From NCBI GenBank assembly GCA_019359155.1, contig JAHHHV010000023.1, forward strand, positions 1 through 42,537: a stretch of DNA of 42,537 bases, in the 5' to 3' direction. Source of the stretch: Pegethrix bostrychoides GSE-TBD4-15B. Lineage in GTDB: Bacteria; Cyanobacteriota; Cyanobacteriia; Elainellales; Elainellaceae. The notes below the pieces were generated by a model. It had not been told where the DNA came from. It made no database searches and saw nothing but the letters and a program-made list of their open reading frames with translations. This document shows, one piece after another, positions 6,556 to 15,146 of this stretch; position 1 is the stretch's first letter; every line of letters starts with the position of its first letter. The position numbers and the translations under genes are program-made.

Positions 6556-7938
6556 ATGCTTATGTACAAACCCTATAAACCGCGCTCTCAATCGCGCTCC
6601 CGCCGCTGGAAGCAAAAGCCCCGTCGCCGTCCCTGGTATGTCTACGCAGCGGCGCTGGCCGGGATTTTGGTTGGCCTAGAGCTGATGGCTCGTCTCGTGA
6701 TTAGCAGCACTGGACTCAGCCAAGCTGTCTTGCCACAGTCAGATCTAGACAAGCGAGCCGCAGCCTATCAAATGGAGTTTCTCAGCCCCAGCGGTCAGCC
6801 TTACGCGCTGCCGGATTCCGGACAGCTCCAGGCCGTTCGCAGCCCGCTGCTGGGCTATCAGCTCTTGCCGCAGCAGCAGAGCGACTACTGGCAGATCAAT
6901 GCCCAGGGATTCCGGGCAGATCAGGCTGTGTCATCGCAAAAGGCCAGCAGCGAGCTGCGTATTTTTCTGCTGGGCGGCTCAATGGCGTTTGGACAGCTCA
7001 GCTCCAGCAACCAGGCAACGCTGGCGAGTCAGATTGAAACCCGACTCAACGCGCAGGTGGCGGCGCAGCAGGCGCAGCCCGGTCAGTTTCAGCCAGCGAC
7101 GCTGCCCTACACGGCAGACGAGGTGCAAAAGGTTTTGCAGCGCCAAGCCCGGATTCCAGAGCGCCAGTATCGGGTGGTGAATGCGGCAGTTCCGGGCTAT
7201 GCGTCGGGCAATAATTTGGCTAGCCTGGTACAGCTATCTACCTACAGCCCCGACCTGCTGCTGCTGCTGGATGGCCAGACCGATTTGCTGCTGCCCAGCC
7301 GCTACAGCGCGGCGGATGTGCCGGGACTCGATGCGCTGCTGCTCAACCAGGCCAAACCTGGCCCCAAACTGGGCGAACAGATCGGCCAACGGCTAACGGG
7401 CTGGCTGAATCAACTCTACGCCCTGCGCGTTCTCCAATATTTGCGGCGACAGCCCCCAGAGACGATGGCTCAGCCTGCTGTCAAACTGGCAACTGTGGAG
7501 CTAGCCAGCGCAGACTTGAACGCCGATCCGGCTGAGCTGGAGGCGCGGGTACAGCGCTATCAGGCGCATCTGGCGCAGATGGTACGCTGGAGTGCCGCCG
7601 CCCGCAAGCCGATTTTGGTTGGGCTTGAGCCAACGTTGTTGGATCGCAATCAAGCGCAGCTTTCACAGCAGGAGCAGGCGATTTTGGCCGATCTGGGCAG
7701 CAGCTATCAGCAGCAGATTAAGGCGGGCTATAGCAAGCTGACAGCTGCCGCCCAGCAAGCCGCCTCTAGCCCTAACGTCAGGCTGCTGGATCTCAAAGAT
7801 CTCTACGCCCAGACGGCGGAGCCTGCCTTCCAGAGCGCCACCAGCCTCACAGATGCCGCCTCCGCACAGCTGGCCGAGCGGTTTTATCAGGCGATTGTGG
7901 CGCAGCTGGCAGTTGAGCCAAAGCCGTTTGGCCAGTAG
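6556..7938 (+). CDS. Membrane-anchored SGNH-hydrolase-like protein, catalytic motifs partly lost
   Basis: 460 residues. A very basic N-terminus (about residues 5-26) and a single membrane helix (about 28-50) anchor a large, Gln/Ala-rich extracytoplasmic domain. The domain follows the SGNH/GDSL order. Block I is L-L-G-G-S-M-A-F-G with Ser142. Then comes V-V-N-A-A-V-P-G-Y-A-S-G, and the block III position reads G-Q-T-D. The usual G-x-N-D Asn is therefore Thr. Near the C-terminus the normal D-x-x-H is replaced by S-L-T-D-A-A-S with no His. Ser is present while Asn and His are missing, so it may be an inactive relative that binds polysaccharide rather than cleaving it. It converges with the membrane-protein pair downstream. 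Confidence 0.7.
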   Translation: MLMYKPYKPRSQSRSRRWKQKPRRRPWYVYAAALAGILVGLELMARLVISSTGLSQAVLPQSDLDKRAAAYQMEFLSPSGQPYALPDSGQLQAVRSPLLGYQLLPQQQSDYWQINAQGFRADQAVSSQKASSELRIFLLGGSMAFGQLSSSNQATLASQIETRLNAQVAAQQAQPGQFQPATLPYTADEVQKVLQRQARIPERQYRVVNAAVPGYASGNNLASLVQLSTYSPDLLLLLDGQTDLLLPSRYSAADVPGLDALLLNQAKPGPKLGEQIGQRLTGWLNQLYALRVLQYLRRQPPETMAQPAVKLATVELASADLNADPAELEARVQRYQAHLAQMVRWSAAARKPILVGLEPTLLDRNQAQLSQQEQAILADLGSSYQQQIKAGYSKLTAAAQQAASSPNVRLLDLKDLYAQTAEPAFQSATSLTDAASAQLAERFYQAIVAQLAVEPKPFGQ

Positions 7939-7968
7939 AGTTCTAGGAGAGTTCCAGGAGAGTTCCAG
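7939..7968. repeat. 11-bp tandem repeat (2.7 copies)
   Basis: AGTTCYAGGAG at 7939-7949 and 7950-7960, with a partial copy to 7968. It starts directly after the stop codon of the SGNH-like gene. Confidence 0.8.
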
Positions 7969-7991
7969 TCGGGTTTCAGGAGGTTCGGGCG

Positions 7992-9770
7992 CTACTGGCG
8001 CAGAATGCACTTAGCTCGCAGCAGCCGAAACTGCTGATTTTTCCAGGCTATGCAGCCGCTCACCTCCGACAGCGCCGACGGCAGGCCAGCTTGAATTTGG
8101 GTTTTGATGACGGCAGTCTCGGCGGGAAACTGGTCAAATACCGACTTGAGGTAAGACTTCGGGTTGGCAAAATCTGGCTGAAATGATTCGTTATCTAACA
8201 GCCAAAAGCCGACTTGAGATTGCCGAATAAACGCCTTGAGCGAGTCGAGATCTGGGCTATACTGCGCCTCAATGACGGCTAATAATCTTTGGCTCATCTG
8301 CTCGTAGTATCTAGGATGATAGGGCAGCAAAAAGCCCTCGCCGCCTGCATACAGCGCGCGCTGGGCAAAGCTGGGGATCTGGTTGGCTTCTTCGCTGAGC
8401 GAGGCAACGGTCGTTTCTGGAGGCTGCTTAGCCAAAAACTCGTAGAGCGCCGTTTGCCGACCCCTAAAGTAGCCCGTGACGGGGAACGGGTCACCATCAA
8501 TCAGCAGACTGTAGGGATAGAAAATTAGCGCAGCCGCCAAAATAATCGTGGCTGCGACAGGGAGATGAGACTGGTTCAGCTTCAGACAGAACTGAAAGAG
8601 CCGCTCCCATAAAATCACCAGCGTTATTCCGGCAGCCAAAGCCAGTAGAATCCGCAAGCTATGCTCTGTATAGCGATTGGGGAGGTGCAGTCGGAACGCT
8701 AGTAGATGCGCCAGTAAGAACATGCTAATTGACGTAATCAAAATCTGCGGCAGAATGCTGAGATTGGCTGTGAGGCGCTGCGCTAGCGGCAGTCTCAAGG
8801 CCAGCAGCAGTCCCAGACCCAGCCAAATCGAGGCAAACCGCAGCAGCAGCCAGGGCTGAAAGACTTCCTGGGCATTTTTGCTTAAGTCGCACCACTCGGT
8901 TGGAACCATGCCGCTGCGCTTGCCGCAGATCCAAAATCCCACAAAGCTATCTGAGAAGAAAGCCGACCAGCCCAGCGGCGCAAATGCGGGCATGGCACGA
9001 GCTGTATCCAGACTGATTGCCTGACCAAACTCTGACGATTTGAGGCTATAGAGTCCAATCACCAGCGCCGCCATTCCCAGCCCTGCTGCAATTAGCCGCA
9101 TCTGCCTTGTCTCAGCCCATCGCCCAGATATTCTAGAGCGCGCAAACTGCCAGCCTCGCAGCCGCAGCAGCAAGATCCCGGCTGACAGAAAGACAGACTG
9201 CGGATAGAACAATCCCTGTAGGGCAATTGTAATCACGCAGGGAATCAGCGAATTACGCAGCAGAAAATATAAAAAACCTAAAAAAATTGGATACAGAAAC
9301 GCGCCTGGAGTGGCTGAAACTAAATCGTCCCGCATCCAGAGATTGTGGTTCAGCAGGGTTGCCGTCGCAAACCCTGCAATCGGCAGCGGCAAAACCTGCA
9401 TCCCCACGCCAAAGCAAAAGCCCGTGGCAATTAGCCCCAGCAGGGTCGGCAGCAGCTTGCTGAGCGCAACTGGATCAACGCCCAGCTGAGCAAACAGCCA
9501 GTAGAGCGTTGAGTAGCCCCAAGGCGCAACTGACTGAAAATAGTCAGCGATGAGATCGTTCGGAAACAGCGCCGGATCAATAAACCGCCGCATCCAGAAC
9601 ACATGCTGCCGCGCATCATCCTGAATCACAAATTCGCCCTTAAACGCCTCTTGCAGTGCTGGCAAACTGTAAAGCAGCGACACCAGCAGGCTCAGCCCCA
9701 ACCAAAGCTGAATCTGGCGGCGGTTGGGCGGAGCGGTCAGGGTTTGGTAGAGGCGAGTTGCAAGCATCAC
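7992..9770 (-). CDS. Large polytopic membrane protein, possibly GT-C type
   Basis: 592 residues with about ten or more hydrophobic helices and a soluble C-terminal domain of roughly 130 residues. After the first helix, the first extracytoplasmic loop carries Q-D-D-A-R-Q-H, then F-P-N-D-L-I-A-D-Y. The acidic pair resembles the catalytic-loop pattern of GT-C membrane glycosyltransferases, but I cannot place it in a named family. Its start (ATG at 9770) overlaps the stop of the upstream flippase-like gene by four bases (9767-9770), so the two are translationally coupled. A role in building or moving lipid-linked sugars is inferred from topology and the partner. Confidence 0.65.
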   Translation of the reverse strand: MMLATRLYQTLTAPPNRRQIQLWLGLSLLVSLLYSLPALQEAFKGEFVIQDDARQHVFWMRRFIDPALFPNDLIADYFQSVAPWGYSTLYWLFAQLGVDPVALSKLLPTLLGLIATGFCFGVGMQVLPLPIAGFATATLLNHNLWMRDDLVSATPGAFLYPIFLGFLYFLLRNSLIPCVITIALQGLFYPQSVFLSAGILLLRLRGWQFARSRISGRWAETRQMRLIAAGLGMAALVIGLYSLKSSEFGQAISLDTARAMPAFAPLGWSAFFSDSFVGFWICGKRSGMVPTEWCDLSKNAQEVFQPWLLLRFASIWLGLGLLLALRLPLAQRLTANLSILPQILITSISMFLLAHLLAFRLHLPNRYTEHSLRILLALAAGITLVILWERLFQFCLKLNQSHLPVAATIILAAALIFYPYSLLIDGDPFPVTGYFRGRQTALYEFLAKQPPETTVASLSEEANQIPSFAQRALYAGGEGFLLPYHPRYYEQMSQRLLAVIEAQYSPDLDSLKAFIRQSQVGFWLLDNESFQPDFANPKSYLKSVFDQFPAETAVIKTQIQAGLPSALSEVSGCIAWKNQQFRLLRAKCILRQ

Positions 9771-10714
9771 GAATTGCGCTGGGTTTTGAGGCGGCTAAGA
9801 TATTGATTCAGGAAGGGTAGTCCGCCCAGAGCGGGCAGCAGATAGCGTGAGGTACAGAGCAAGCCCAAGGCCGCCGCCGTCGCCGCATCAAAGTAGGGCG
9901 CGTAGAAGGCAATCAGCGCTGCGTCCCGCGTCCCGACTCCAGCAAAGGTGAGCGGCATCAGTCCCGCCAAAATTGCTAGCGGCGAGAGCGCCAAATTGGT
10001 CAAAAAAGGCGTCCAGGCATTGAGCGTCAGGATGAAAAACCAAATTTGCAGCAGGTGCAAAAACCAGAGAAAGATTGAGGTGAGGGCAATTTTCAGCAGG
10101 TTGGCCGGGTCATGCCAAAAATAGTCGTGCATTTCCTGCCACGCATAGCCGAGTTTACCCAGCTTGGCGCGCAGCCGCTTGGGCGCAATTTTTTGAGCGA
10201 GCGCCAAGCAGCTTTGGGCAATTTTGGGGGAGGCCAGCAGCAAAACCCCCAGGCTCAACCCCGCCGCGACGCAGACCGTCATGCTCCAAAACAGCCAGTC
10301 TTTGCTGGGGTAGAGCAGCAGCCCAAAGGCGCACCAGAGCAGCAGCGACAGCATATCAGAAGCTTTTTCAAACACCACTAGCGACAGCGCTAGCGAACCG
10401 CTGAGATGGCCTCGGTCGCGCATGAAGTAGGCTTTGGCAATATCGCCCATTTTCGAGGGCAGCACCATATTTAAGACGCTGGCCGCCAAAATCAGCCGAT
10501 TCGCCTCGCCAAACCCTAGCCTGCCGCCGACTGGCATCAACTGCTGGAGCCGCCAAGCCGTGATCAGCGTGATGGGCACCACCATGCCCAGACTGATCGC
10601 CATCCAGGACAGGTTAGCGCCGCGAAACACCTGCACCAGCCCTGCAAAGTCGATCTTCCAGTAGATTACGGCCAGAATCAGCGTGCTGACCAGAATAGAG
10701 AGCAGTCGCTTCAT
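9767..10714 (-). CDS. Flippase-like / LPG-synthase-TM family membrane protein (UPF0104)
   Basis: About 315 residues, mostly hydrophobic, with about eight helices. It has the recognisable family regions: W-R-L-Q-Q-L in the second loop, a long central segment N-M-V-L-P-S-K-M-G-D with A-Y-F-M-R, and a C-terminal F-A-G-V-G-T-R-D-A-A. Such proteins (lysylphosphatidylglycerol-synthase transmembrane domain, YbhN/AglD type) often sit beside glycosyltransferases. I prefer ATG 10714 (M-K-R-L-L-S-I-L, starting in the first helix, with GAGA upstream) over the start at 10753. It is coupled to the downstream polytopic protein by a 4-base overlap. Confidence 0.8.
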   Translation of the reverse strand: MKRLLSILVSTLILAVIYWKIDFAGLVQVFRGANLSWMAISLGMVVPITLITAWRLQQLMPVGGRLGFGEANRLILAASVLNMVLPSKMGDIAKAYFMRDRGHLSGSLALSLVVFEKASDMLSLLLWCAFGLLLYPSKDWLFWSMTVCVAAGLSLGVLLLASPKIAQSCLALAQKIAPKRLRAKLGKLGYAWQEMHDYFWHDPANLLKIALTSIFLWFLHLLQIWFFILTLNAWTPFLTNLALSPLAILAGLMPLTFAGVGTRDAALIAFYAPYFDAATAAALGLLCTSRYLLPALGGLPFLNQYLSRLKTQRNS

Positions 10715-10988
10715 GTTGCATCTCAATTGCCGAACGTCCCAGTAAGATAGCATCTTGTTGGAACCTCAGTGTGCTCAATCGGGAACCCTAGCAAGCCGTT
10801 TGGGGTCATTGTGATCAACGGACGCATTAATTTGGGTTGCATGAGATTCAGGCTCAGCGCAGGAGCGATCGGCGATCGGCTTCAGTCTTGCTAATCGAGA
10901 CGCGCTTGAGCAAGTTAGCTGGTATATCGTCCGGTTACCAGCTCTATTCACGCTCTATTCGCAAAATTTTCAAGAAGGACTTTCACCA

Positions 10989-12227
10989 ATGGCTCGTTTT
11001 ACTTCCTTGCAGTCTGGAACTGCTCTATTTGCCGTAGCTGCTTTTACGGTTAGCGCTGCTGCCCCTCTACTCGTGCAGACTCAAGTGCAGGCTCAGGTTC
11101 AGGCTCAGACTCAGTTCTCTGATGTTTCAACTAGCTACTGGGCAGCCGATTTTATTCAAGAGCTAAATCAGCGCAACGTGATTCGCGGCTTCCCAGACGG
11201 CAGCTTCCGCCCCAATGATCCTGTCACCCGCGCTCAGTTTGCGGCGATGGTGCGGCAGGCATTCCCCAAATCCCCGACTCGCCAAACTGCAAATTTTGCC
11301 GATGTTTCGGCCAACTACTGGGCGACGAATGCAATTCAGCAGGCTTACACCACAGGTTTTTTAAGCGGCTATCCCGGCAATATCTTTCGGCCAGAGCAGA
11401 ATATTCCGCGCGCTCAAGTCTTAGTATCTCTAGCCAATGGCTTAGAATACACAAATCGTAATTCTATCAATGACGTGCTGCAAGTTTACAGAGATGCTGG
11501 AGCGATTGAGAACTGGGCAACTCCTAGTATTGCAGCTGCCACAGAAAAGAATATTGTGGTGAACTATCCCAATATCGATACGCTAAATCCCAACCGTTCG
11601 GCCACGCGAGCAGAAGTGGCGGCTTTTATCTATCAGGCTTTAGTTAGTTCGGGACAGACGGCGGCAATCGCTTCACCCTACATTGTGGGACAGGCTAGCA
11701 CAACGCCCGGAACAGCTTCACTGCCCGCTGGCACGATGCTCACGGTGCGGCACTCCTCCAAAAAAATCTTAATTTCGCCCCAAGAACCCGACCCCGTTCC
11801 TCTAACGCTGCTCGTCGATCGAGATGTGGTGTCTGACAATCGCGTTTTGATTCCGGCTAATAGCCAGGTTGTCGGTGAGCTGCGGCTAGAGGGTGAAGGG
11901 GCCAGATTTTATGCCAAAGAGCTGGTAGTAGACGGAACGAGCCTGCCGCTGAATGCTACCTCTGGCATCGTCACCAACACCCAGCGCGTCACCAAAGGCG
12001 CAAATGCCCTAGAGATTGCCGCAGGAGCGGCCTTGGGAGCAGGCGCAGCAGCAGCCATCACGGGCTTAACGGGCGATCGAGAGGTGGAGCTAGTCACGGT
12101 GCTGGGGGGCGGCGCGGCTGGGGCGCTGGCGGGCTTCTTCATCGGGCGGGATTCGGCCACGCTGATTTCAATCAATCCCAACGCTGATCTAGGCTTAACT
12201 CTAAATACGCCGCTGGCCATGCGGTAA
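10989..12227 (+). CDS. S-layer homology (SLH) domain protein
   Basis: 412 residues. A signal peptide (hydrophobic core about residues 10-28) is followed by a short Gln/Val/Ala repeat made of in-frame DNA repeats. Three SLH domains then anchor the protein to the cell wall. The first begins F-S-D-V-S-T-S-Y-W and contains G-F-P-D-G-S-F-R-P. The second begins F-A-D-V-S-A-N-Y-W, and the third contains N-W-A-T-P-S-I. The C-terminal half is a beta-rich region followed by a glycine-zipper-like stretch (A-G-A-A-L-G-A-G-A and G-G-G-A-A-G-A-L-A-G) that may insert in the outer membrane. AAGGA upstream of ATG 10989 supports the start. A shared inverted-repeat terminator follows. Confidence 0.9.
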   Translation: MARFTSLQSGTALFAVAAFTVSAAAPLLVQTQVQAQVQAQTQFSDVSTSYWAADFIQELNQRNVIRGFPDGSFRPNDPVTRAQFAAMVRQAFPKSPTRQTANFADVSANYWATNAIQQAYTTGFLSGYPGNIFRPEQNIPRAQVLVSLANGLEYTNRNSINDVLQVYRDAGAIENWATPSIAAATEKNIVVNYPNIDTLNPNRSATRAEVAAFIYQALVSSGQTAAIASPYIVGQASTTPGTASLPAGTMLTVRHSSKKILISPQEPDPVPLTLLVDRDVVSDNRVLIPANSQVVGELRLEGEGARFYAKELVVDGTSLPLNATSGIVTNTQRVTKGANALEIAAGAALGAGAAAAITGLTGDREVELVTVLGGGAAGALAGFFIGRDSATLISINPNADLGLTLNTPLAMR

Positions 12228-12246
12228 GGCGGCTCAAAAAGCTAGC

Positions 12247-12291
12247 GGTTTGGCGCTGCGTGGTTTGAACCCAGACCCACAGCGCCAAACC
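12247..12291. terminator. Bidirectional terminator between converging genes
   Basis: A perfect 12-bp inverted repeat, GGTTTGGCGCTG at 12247-12258 and CAGCGCCAAACC at 12280-12291, with a 21-base loop. On the minus strand it is followed within six bases by five T. It lies between the SLH gene (+) and the trypsin-NB-ARC gene (-). Confidence 0.6.
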
Positions 12292-12317
12292 AGGATTAAC
12301 CCACCCACCGCTCACCC

Positions 12318-14810
12318 TCACTCCCCTGCCTGCGCCCGCTCTAGCCACCACCGAGTGCCCTGAGTATCGGGATGTGAATCGCCCAAAACTCGCTCACGAA
12401 TGGCTAAAGACTCTTGCAACAGCGGAATAGCAGCCTCAAAGTTGCCACGCTCTACGTAAAACGCTCCCAGATTGTTGAGGCTTGTGGCCGTGTCGGGATG
12501 CTCTGCCCCAAGCTGGCTGCGATAGATGTTGAGCGCATCGAGATAGAGCGGTTCTGCCTCTCCATAGCGCCCTTGTGAAGAGTACAACAGAGCCAGACCG
12601 CTGAGGCTTGAAGCCGTGGTGGGATGCTCTGCCCCAAGCTGGCTGCGATAGATGTTGAGCGCATCGAGATAGAGCGGTTCTGCCTCTCTATAGCGCCCTT
12701 GTGCACGATACAACTCTGCCAGATTGTGGAGGCTTGAGGCCGTGTATGGATGCTCTGCCCCAAGCTGGCTGCGTCTGATTTTGAGTGCATCGAGATAGAG
12801 CGGTTCTGCCTCTCCATAGCGCCCTTGCTCACGTAGAAAATAGCCTGTCTGGTTTAATAGCCGTGCCAAGTCGCTCGTTTGAGTTGCTGCTTGCCGATCA
12901 ATCGCCTGCACCTGCTCCACCAATCGCTCGCACTGCCGCCAGTTCTTAAACTCCACATCGGGAAACGTCTGATTCAACGCCTCGATTACTCTGGCTTGCC
13001 ACTGTTGCTCTTCTGTTTGCAACGCATCTCGCAACACTTCTTGCACCAGCCGGTGAATGCTGTAGCGATTGTCTGTCTCTAGCCGAATCAACGAATAGCG
13101 GGTCAGTTCTTCCAGCAGCTCAGGCAGCACCAATTCGTTTTCCGGCGCATCTGCCAACGCCTGACTCAGCAGCTCTCCCAAATGCTCTTTGCCCAGCAGC
13201 AGCAGCTCATAGGGAATATTGTCTGGAGCCAAAAACGCGCTCAGGTTCAGCAGATCTGCCGCTGCCGGACTGCTGACTTTTACTGCCTCAAAGTTAATCG
13301 CCCAAGTCGTCGCCACCGACTCTGGATAGTCGCCCATTTCAGGCCGCTGTTTCTCAATCACCCGTAGACGGCGCTGCTGATACGACCGCAAATAGGCCGC
13401 AAAACTAACGTTCTTAGCCAGCATGTAAGCCGCCGCTTGCTCCAACGCTAACGGCAAATAGCCCAATGCTTTCGCCAAATCAATCAGCGCCTGCTGTTCA
13501 GTGGCTGCGAGGGCATCCGATCCCCCTAAATCCCCCTTAAAAAGGGGGACTTCAAGCCCGTTTGGCTCGGTTCCCCCCTTTTTAAGGGGGGCTAGGGGGG
13601 ATCTCCCCGTCCGCCGCAACAAAAACTCATGCGCCTCGGCAGGTGTCATATCATTCAGCGCAATCGGATTTGCCACCCCCAAACTCTCAAACCGCTGTGC
13701 TCGTGAAGTTAGCAAAATGCGTCCGTTCGGGTTCTTGGGGCGATAGGGCTTGACGGCTTTTGGCTCATCCACGTTGTCGAAGATCAGCAGCCAGCGGTCG
13801 TGCGTTTCCAGCCAGCGAGAGACTGCTGCCGTATTTTCGTCCAGCTTTTGTGTCTCGTGATTCGGCAGTGCCAAATCTGCGGCAATCGAGCCAAAACTAG
13901 CATCCAAGGTGAGAGTGCTGGCATTCACCCATAGCACCCAGTCATAGCCTCGTTCATCTTCAAAATAGCGATAGGCATATTCCACGGCAGTCTGTGTCTT
14001 ACCCACACCGCCCAGCCCATGAATGGCCTTCGCCTGATTCAATGCCGCCGTGCCCGTTTGCCCCAGCGTAGCGTGAATCTGCGCTAGGATTTCCGCTCGT
14101 CCGGTAAAGTGGGGATTGCGCTCATAAGGAACGGTAAACGGTTTGGGTTCTTTTTGGGTCTGAGGTTCTGGTTCAGAGCGCGATTGAGCTTGAGCCGCTG
14201 TCCAACGCTGATCCCGTTGATGAAACTGCTGTTGCAGCACCTCCAATTCTGGAAACTGATTAAGAATCGTGCTAGCGCAGACTGCCCCGCCACCCAAATC
14301 AATTGAGCGATCGCGGGTAAACTTGACCATGCCGCAAATCTTGCCCGTTCGCTGATTCAGCAACGCCGATCCACTCATTCCGGGTCGCACCTGTCCCAGC
14401 GCAAACTTGATATCGGGTGGTTCGCTGCCCGTTAACCCTTCACAGTGAAACGTTGCTGGCTCTCCCTGCCGATCACCTTCATCCGGATAGCCAAACAGAT
14501 ACAGCGGATCGCGAGATTGCACGACTGTATCTAGCCAGACGCAAGGATGATCCGTTGCCTCAGCAGGTGAAAACTCCAGCAACGCTAAATCATAAGGTTT
14601 TGGAAATATCTGCGTGACTGTTGCTCGAACAGGTAACTGCAATTTCCACTCAATCTGCACCTGTTGATCAACTGCTTCTTCGACCACATGAGCGCAAGTC
14701 AAAATCTGTCCGGGTGCGACAAAAAAGCCAGTGCCCCAGCCCGACTTTCCCGAAATCAACACTCTCACCGTGCAGTCTTGCAGCAGGGCTTCTAGCGAGG
14801 TAGAGACCAT
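12318..14810 (-). CDS. Trypsin-like protease / NB-ARC STAND NTPase / TPR protein (putative conflict-system effector)
   Basis: 830 residues, three modules. Residues 1-195 form a trypsin-like serine protease with all three catalytic residues: His41 in T-C-A-H-V-V, Asp74 in Y-D-L-A-L-L, Ser146 in G-M-S-G-S. Residues about 225-600 form an NB-ARC NTPase with P-loop G-L-G-G-V-G-K-T, Walker B L-L-I-F-D-N-V-D and sensor-like L-L-T-S-R-A. A winged-helix-like region follows. Residues about 650-828 carry four 42-residue TPR repeats, three nearly identical. This is the layout of STAND proteins in bacterial conflict and immunity loci: TPRs sense, NB-ARC oligomerises, the protease acts. A mobile repeat adds about 29 residues inside the NB-ARC region. 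The gene starts three bases after the stop of the Trypco1 gene, so they form an operon. No target is visible. Confidence 0.88.
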   Translation of the reverse strand: MVSTSLEALLQDCTVRVLISGKSGWGTGFFVAPGQILTCAHVVEEAVDQQVQIEWKLQLPVRATVTQIFPKPYDLALLEFSPAEATDHPCVWLDTVVQSRDPLYLFGYPDEGDRQGEPATFHCEGLTGSEPPDIKFALGQVRPGMSGSALLNQRTGKICGMVKFTRDRSIDLGGGAVCASTILNQFPELEVLQQQFHQRDQRWTAAQAQSRSEPEPQTQKEPKPFTVPYERNPHFTGRAEILAQIHATLGQTGTAALNQAKAIHGLGGVGKTQTAVEYAYRYFEDERGYDWVLWVNASTLTLDASFGSIAADLALPNHETQKLDENTAAVSRWLETHDRWLLIFDNVDEPKAVKPYRPKNPNGRILLTSRAQRFESLGVANPIALNDMTPAEAHEFLLRRTGRSPLAPLKKGGTEPNGLEVPLFKGDLGGSDALAATEQQALIDLAKALGYLPLALEQAAAYMLAKNVSFAAYLRSYQQRRLRVIEKQRPEMGDYPESVATTWAINFEAVKVSSPAAADLLNLSAFLAPDNIPYELLLLGKEHLGELLSQALADAPENELVLPELLEELTRYSLIRLETDNRYSIHRLVQEVLRDALQTEEQQWQARVIEALNQTFPDVEFKNWRQCERLVEQVQAIDRQAATQTSDLARLLNQTGYFLREQGRYGEAEPLYLDALKIRRSQLGAEHPYTASSLHNLAELYRAQGRYREAEPLYLDALNIYRSQLGAEHPTTASSLSGLALLYSSQGRYGEAEPLYLDALNIYRSQLGAEHPDTATSLNNLGAFYVERGNFEAAIPLLQESLAIRERVLGDSHPDTQGTRWWLERAQAGE
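12450..12835 (-). repeat. 126-bp near-identical TPR-coding repeats (three copies)
   Basis: The block containing GCATCGAGATAGAGCGGTTC recurs at about 12535, 12661 and 12787, a period of exactly 126 bp (42 codons). The copies differ mainly at the codons after G-A-E-H-P and in the second helix, which indicates recent amplification or gene conversion. Confidence 0.85.
13519..13603. mobile_element. MITE-like palindromic repeat inserted in frame in the NB-ARC gene
   Basis: 85 bp beginning GATCCCCCTAAATCCCCCTT and ending in its imperfect inverse, AAGGGGGGCTAGGGGGGATC. It also has nested AAAAAGGGGG / CCCCCCTTTTT arms. This is the style of the very common cyanobacterial palindromic repeats. Read on the minus strand it is open and encodes about 29 extra residues (P-L-K-K-G-G ... 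P-L-F-K-G-D-L-G-G) at roughly residues 403-431. Confidence 0.8.
14307..14314. repeat. HIP1 octamer
   Basis: GCGATCGC, the highly iterated palindrome of cyanobacterial genomes, inside the trypsin-NB-ARC gene. I noticed only this perfect copy in the window. Confidence 0.7.
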
Positions 14811-14813
14811 CGG

Positions 14814-15146
14814 CTACGATGTCGCCTCCTTCTGCTCCCACTCCAACGTAATTTCTAGATTGGCTTTGCCCGATCCTTTCACCAAAATTGCCGTCAACTG
14901 CCCCGACTCCACCGCCATCTCTAACCCAAATTTGACAGATGCCTTCTTGGGGCGCACTTTCTTAACCGGTTCAGCAATCATCTGTACAATGCCTTCAATC
15001 GCATCAGCAACTGGCTGAAATGACTTAGGGTCAAAGCTCACATCTTCGCGTCCGGTGCTTGCCACTTCAATTCTGGCAGTCGCGCCATTAGCTAGTTGAA
15101 TGGGCACTGTCTGGCTACGATTCTCTGAAAATGCCACAGTCCGCAC
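14814..15146 (-). CDS. Trypco1 (trypsin-co-occurring domain 1) protein
   Basis: 110 residues, soluble. A beta strand with V-P-I-Q-L-A-N-G leads to A-R-I-E-V, then a helical A-D-A-I-E-G-I-V segment. The C-terminal strands read V-K-F-G-L-E-M-A-V-E and A-N-L-E-I-T-L-E-W. This is the pattern of the small CU044_2847/Trypco1 family, whose members accompany trypsin-like proteases in STAND conflict systems. Its stop is three bases before the ATG of the trypsin-NB-ARC-TPR gene, so the two are co-translated. The given start is GTG 15146, with AAGGGAG almost touching it. An in-frame GTG three codons later has better spacing and may be the true start. It may chaperone or gate the protease (family-level inference). 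Confidence 0.8.
   Translation of the reverse strand: MRTVAFSENRSQTVPIQLANGATARIEVASTGREDVSFDPKSFQPVADAIEGIVQMIAEPVKKVRPKKASVKFGLEMAVESGQLTAILVKGSGKANLEITLEWEQKEATS

Noticed and set aside
6200-6556. 118-codon minus-strand ORF
   Set aside because: Mostly antisense to the pyroglutamyl peptidase gene; no ribosome binding site or domain.
12450-12835. CRISPR-like periodic repeat
   Set aside because: The 126-bp period is in frame and encodes TPR units; there are no short repeats with unique spacers anywhere in the window.
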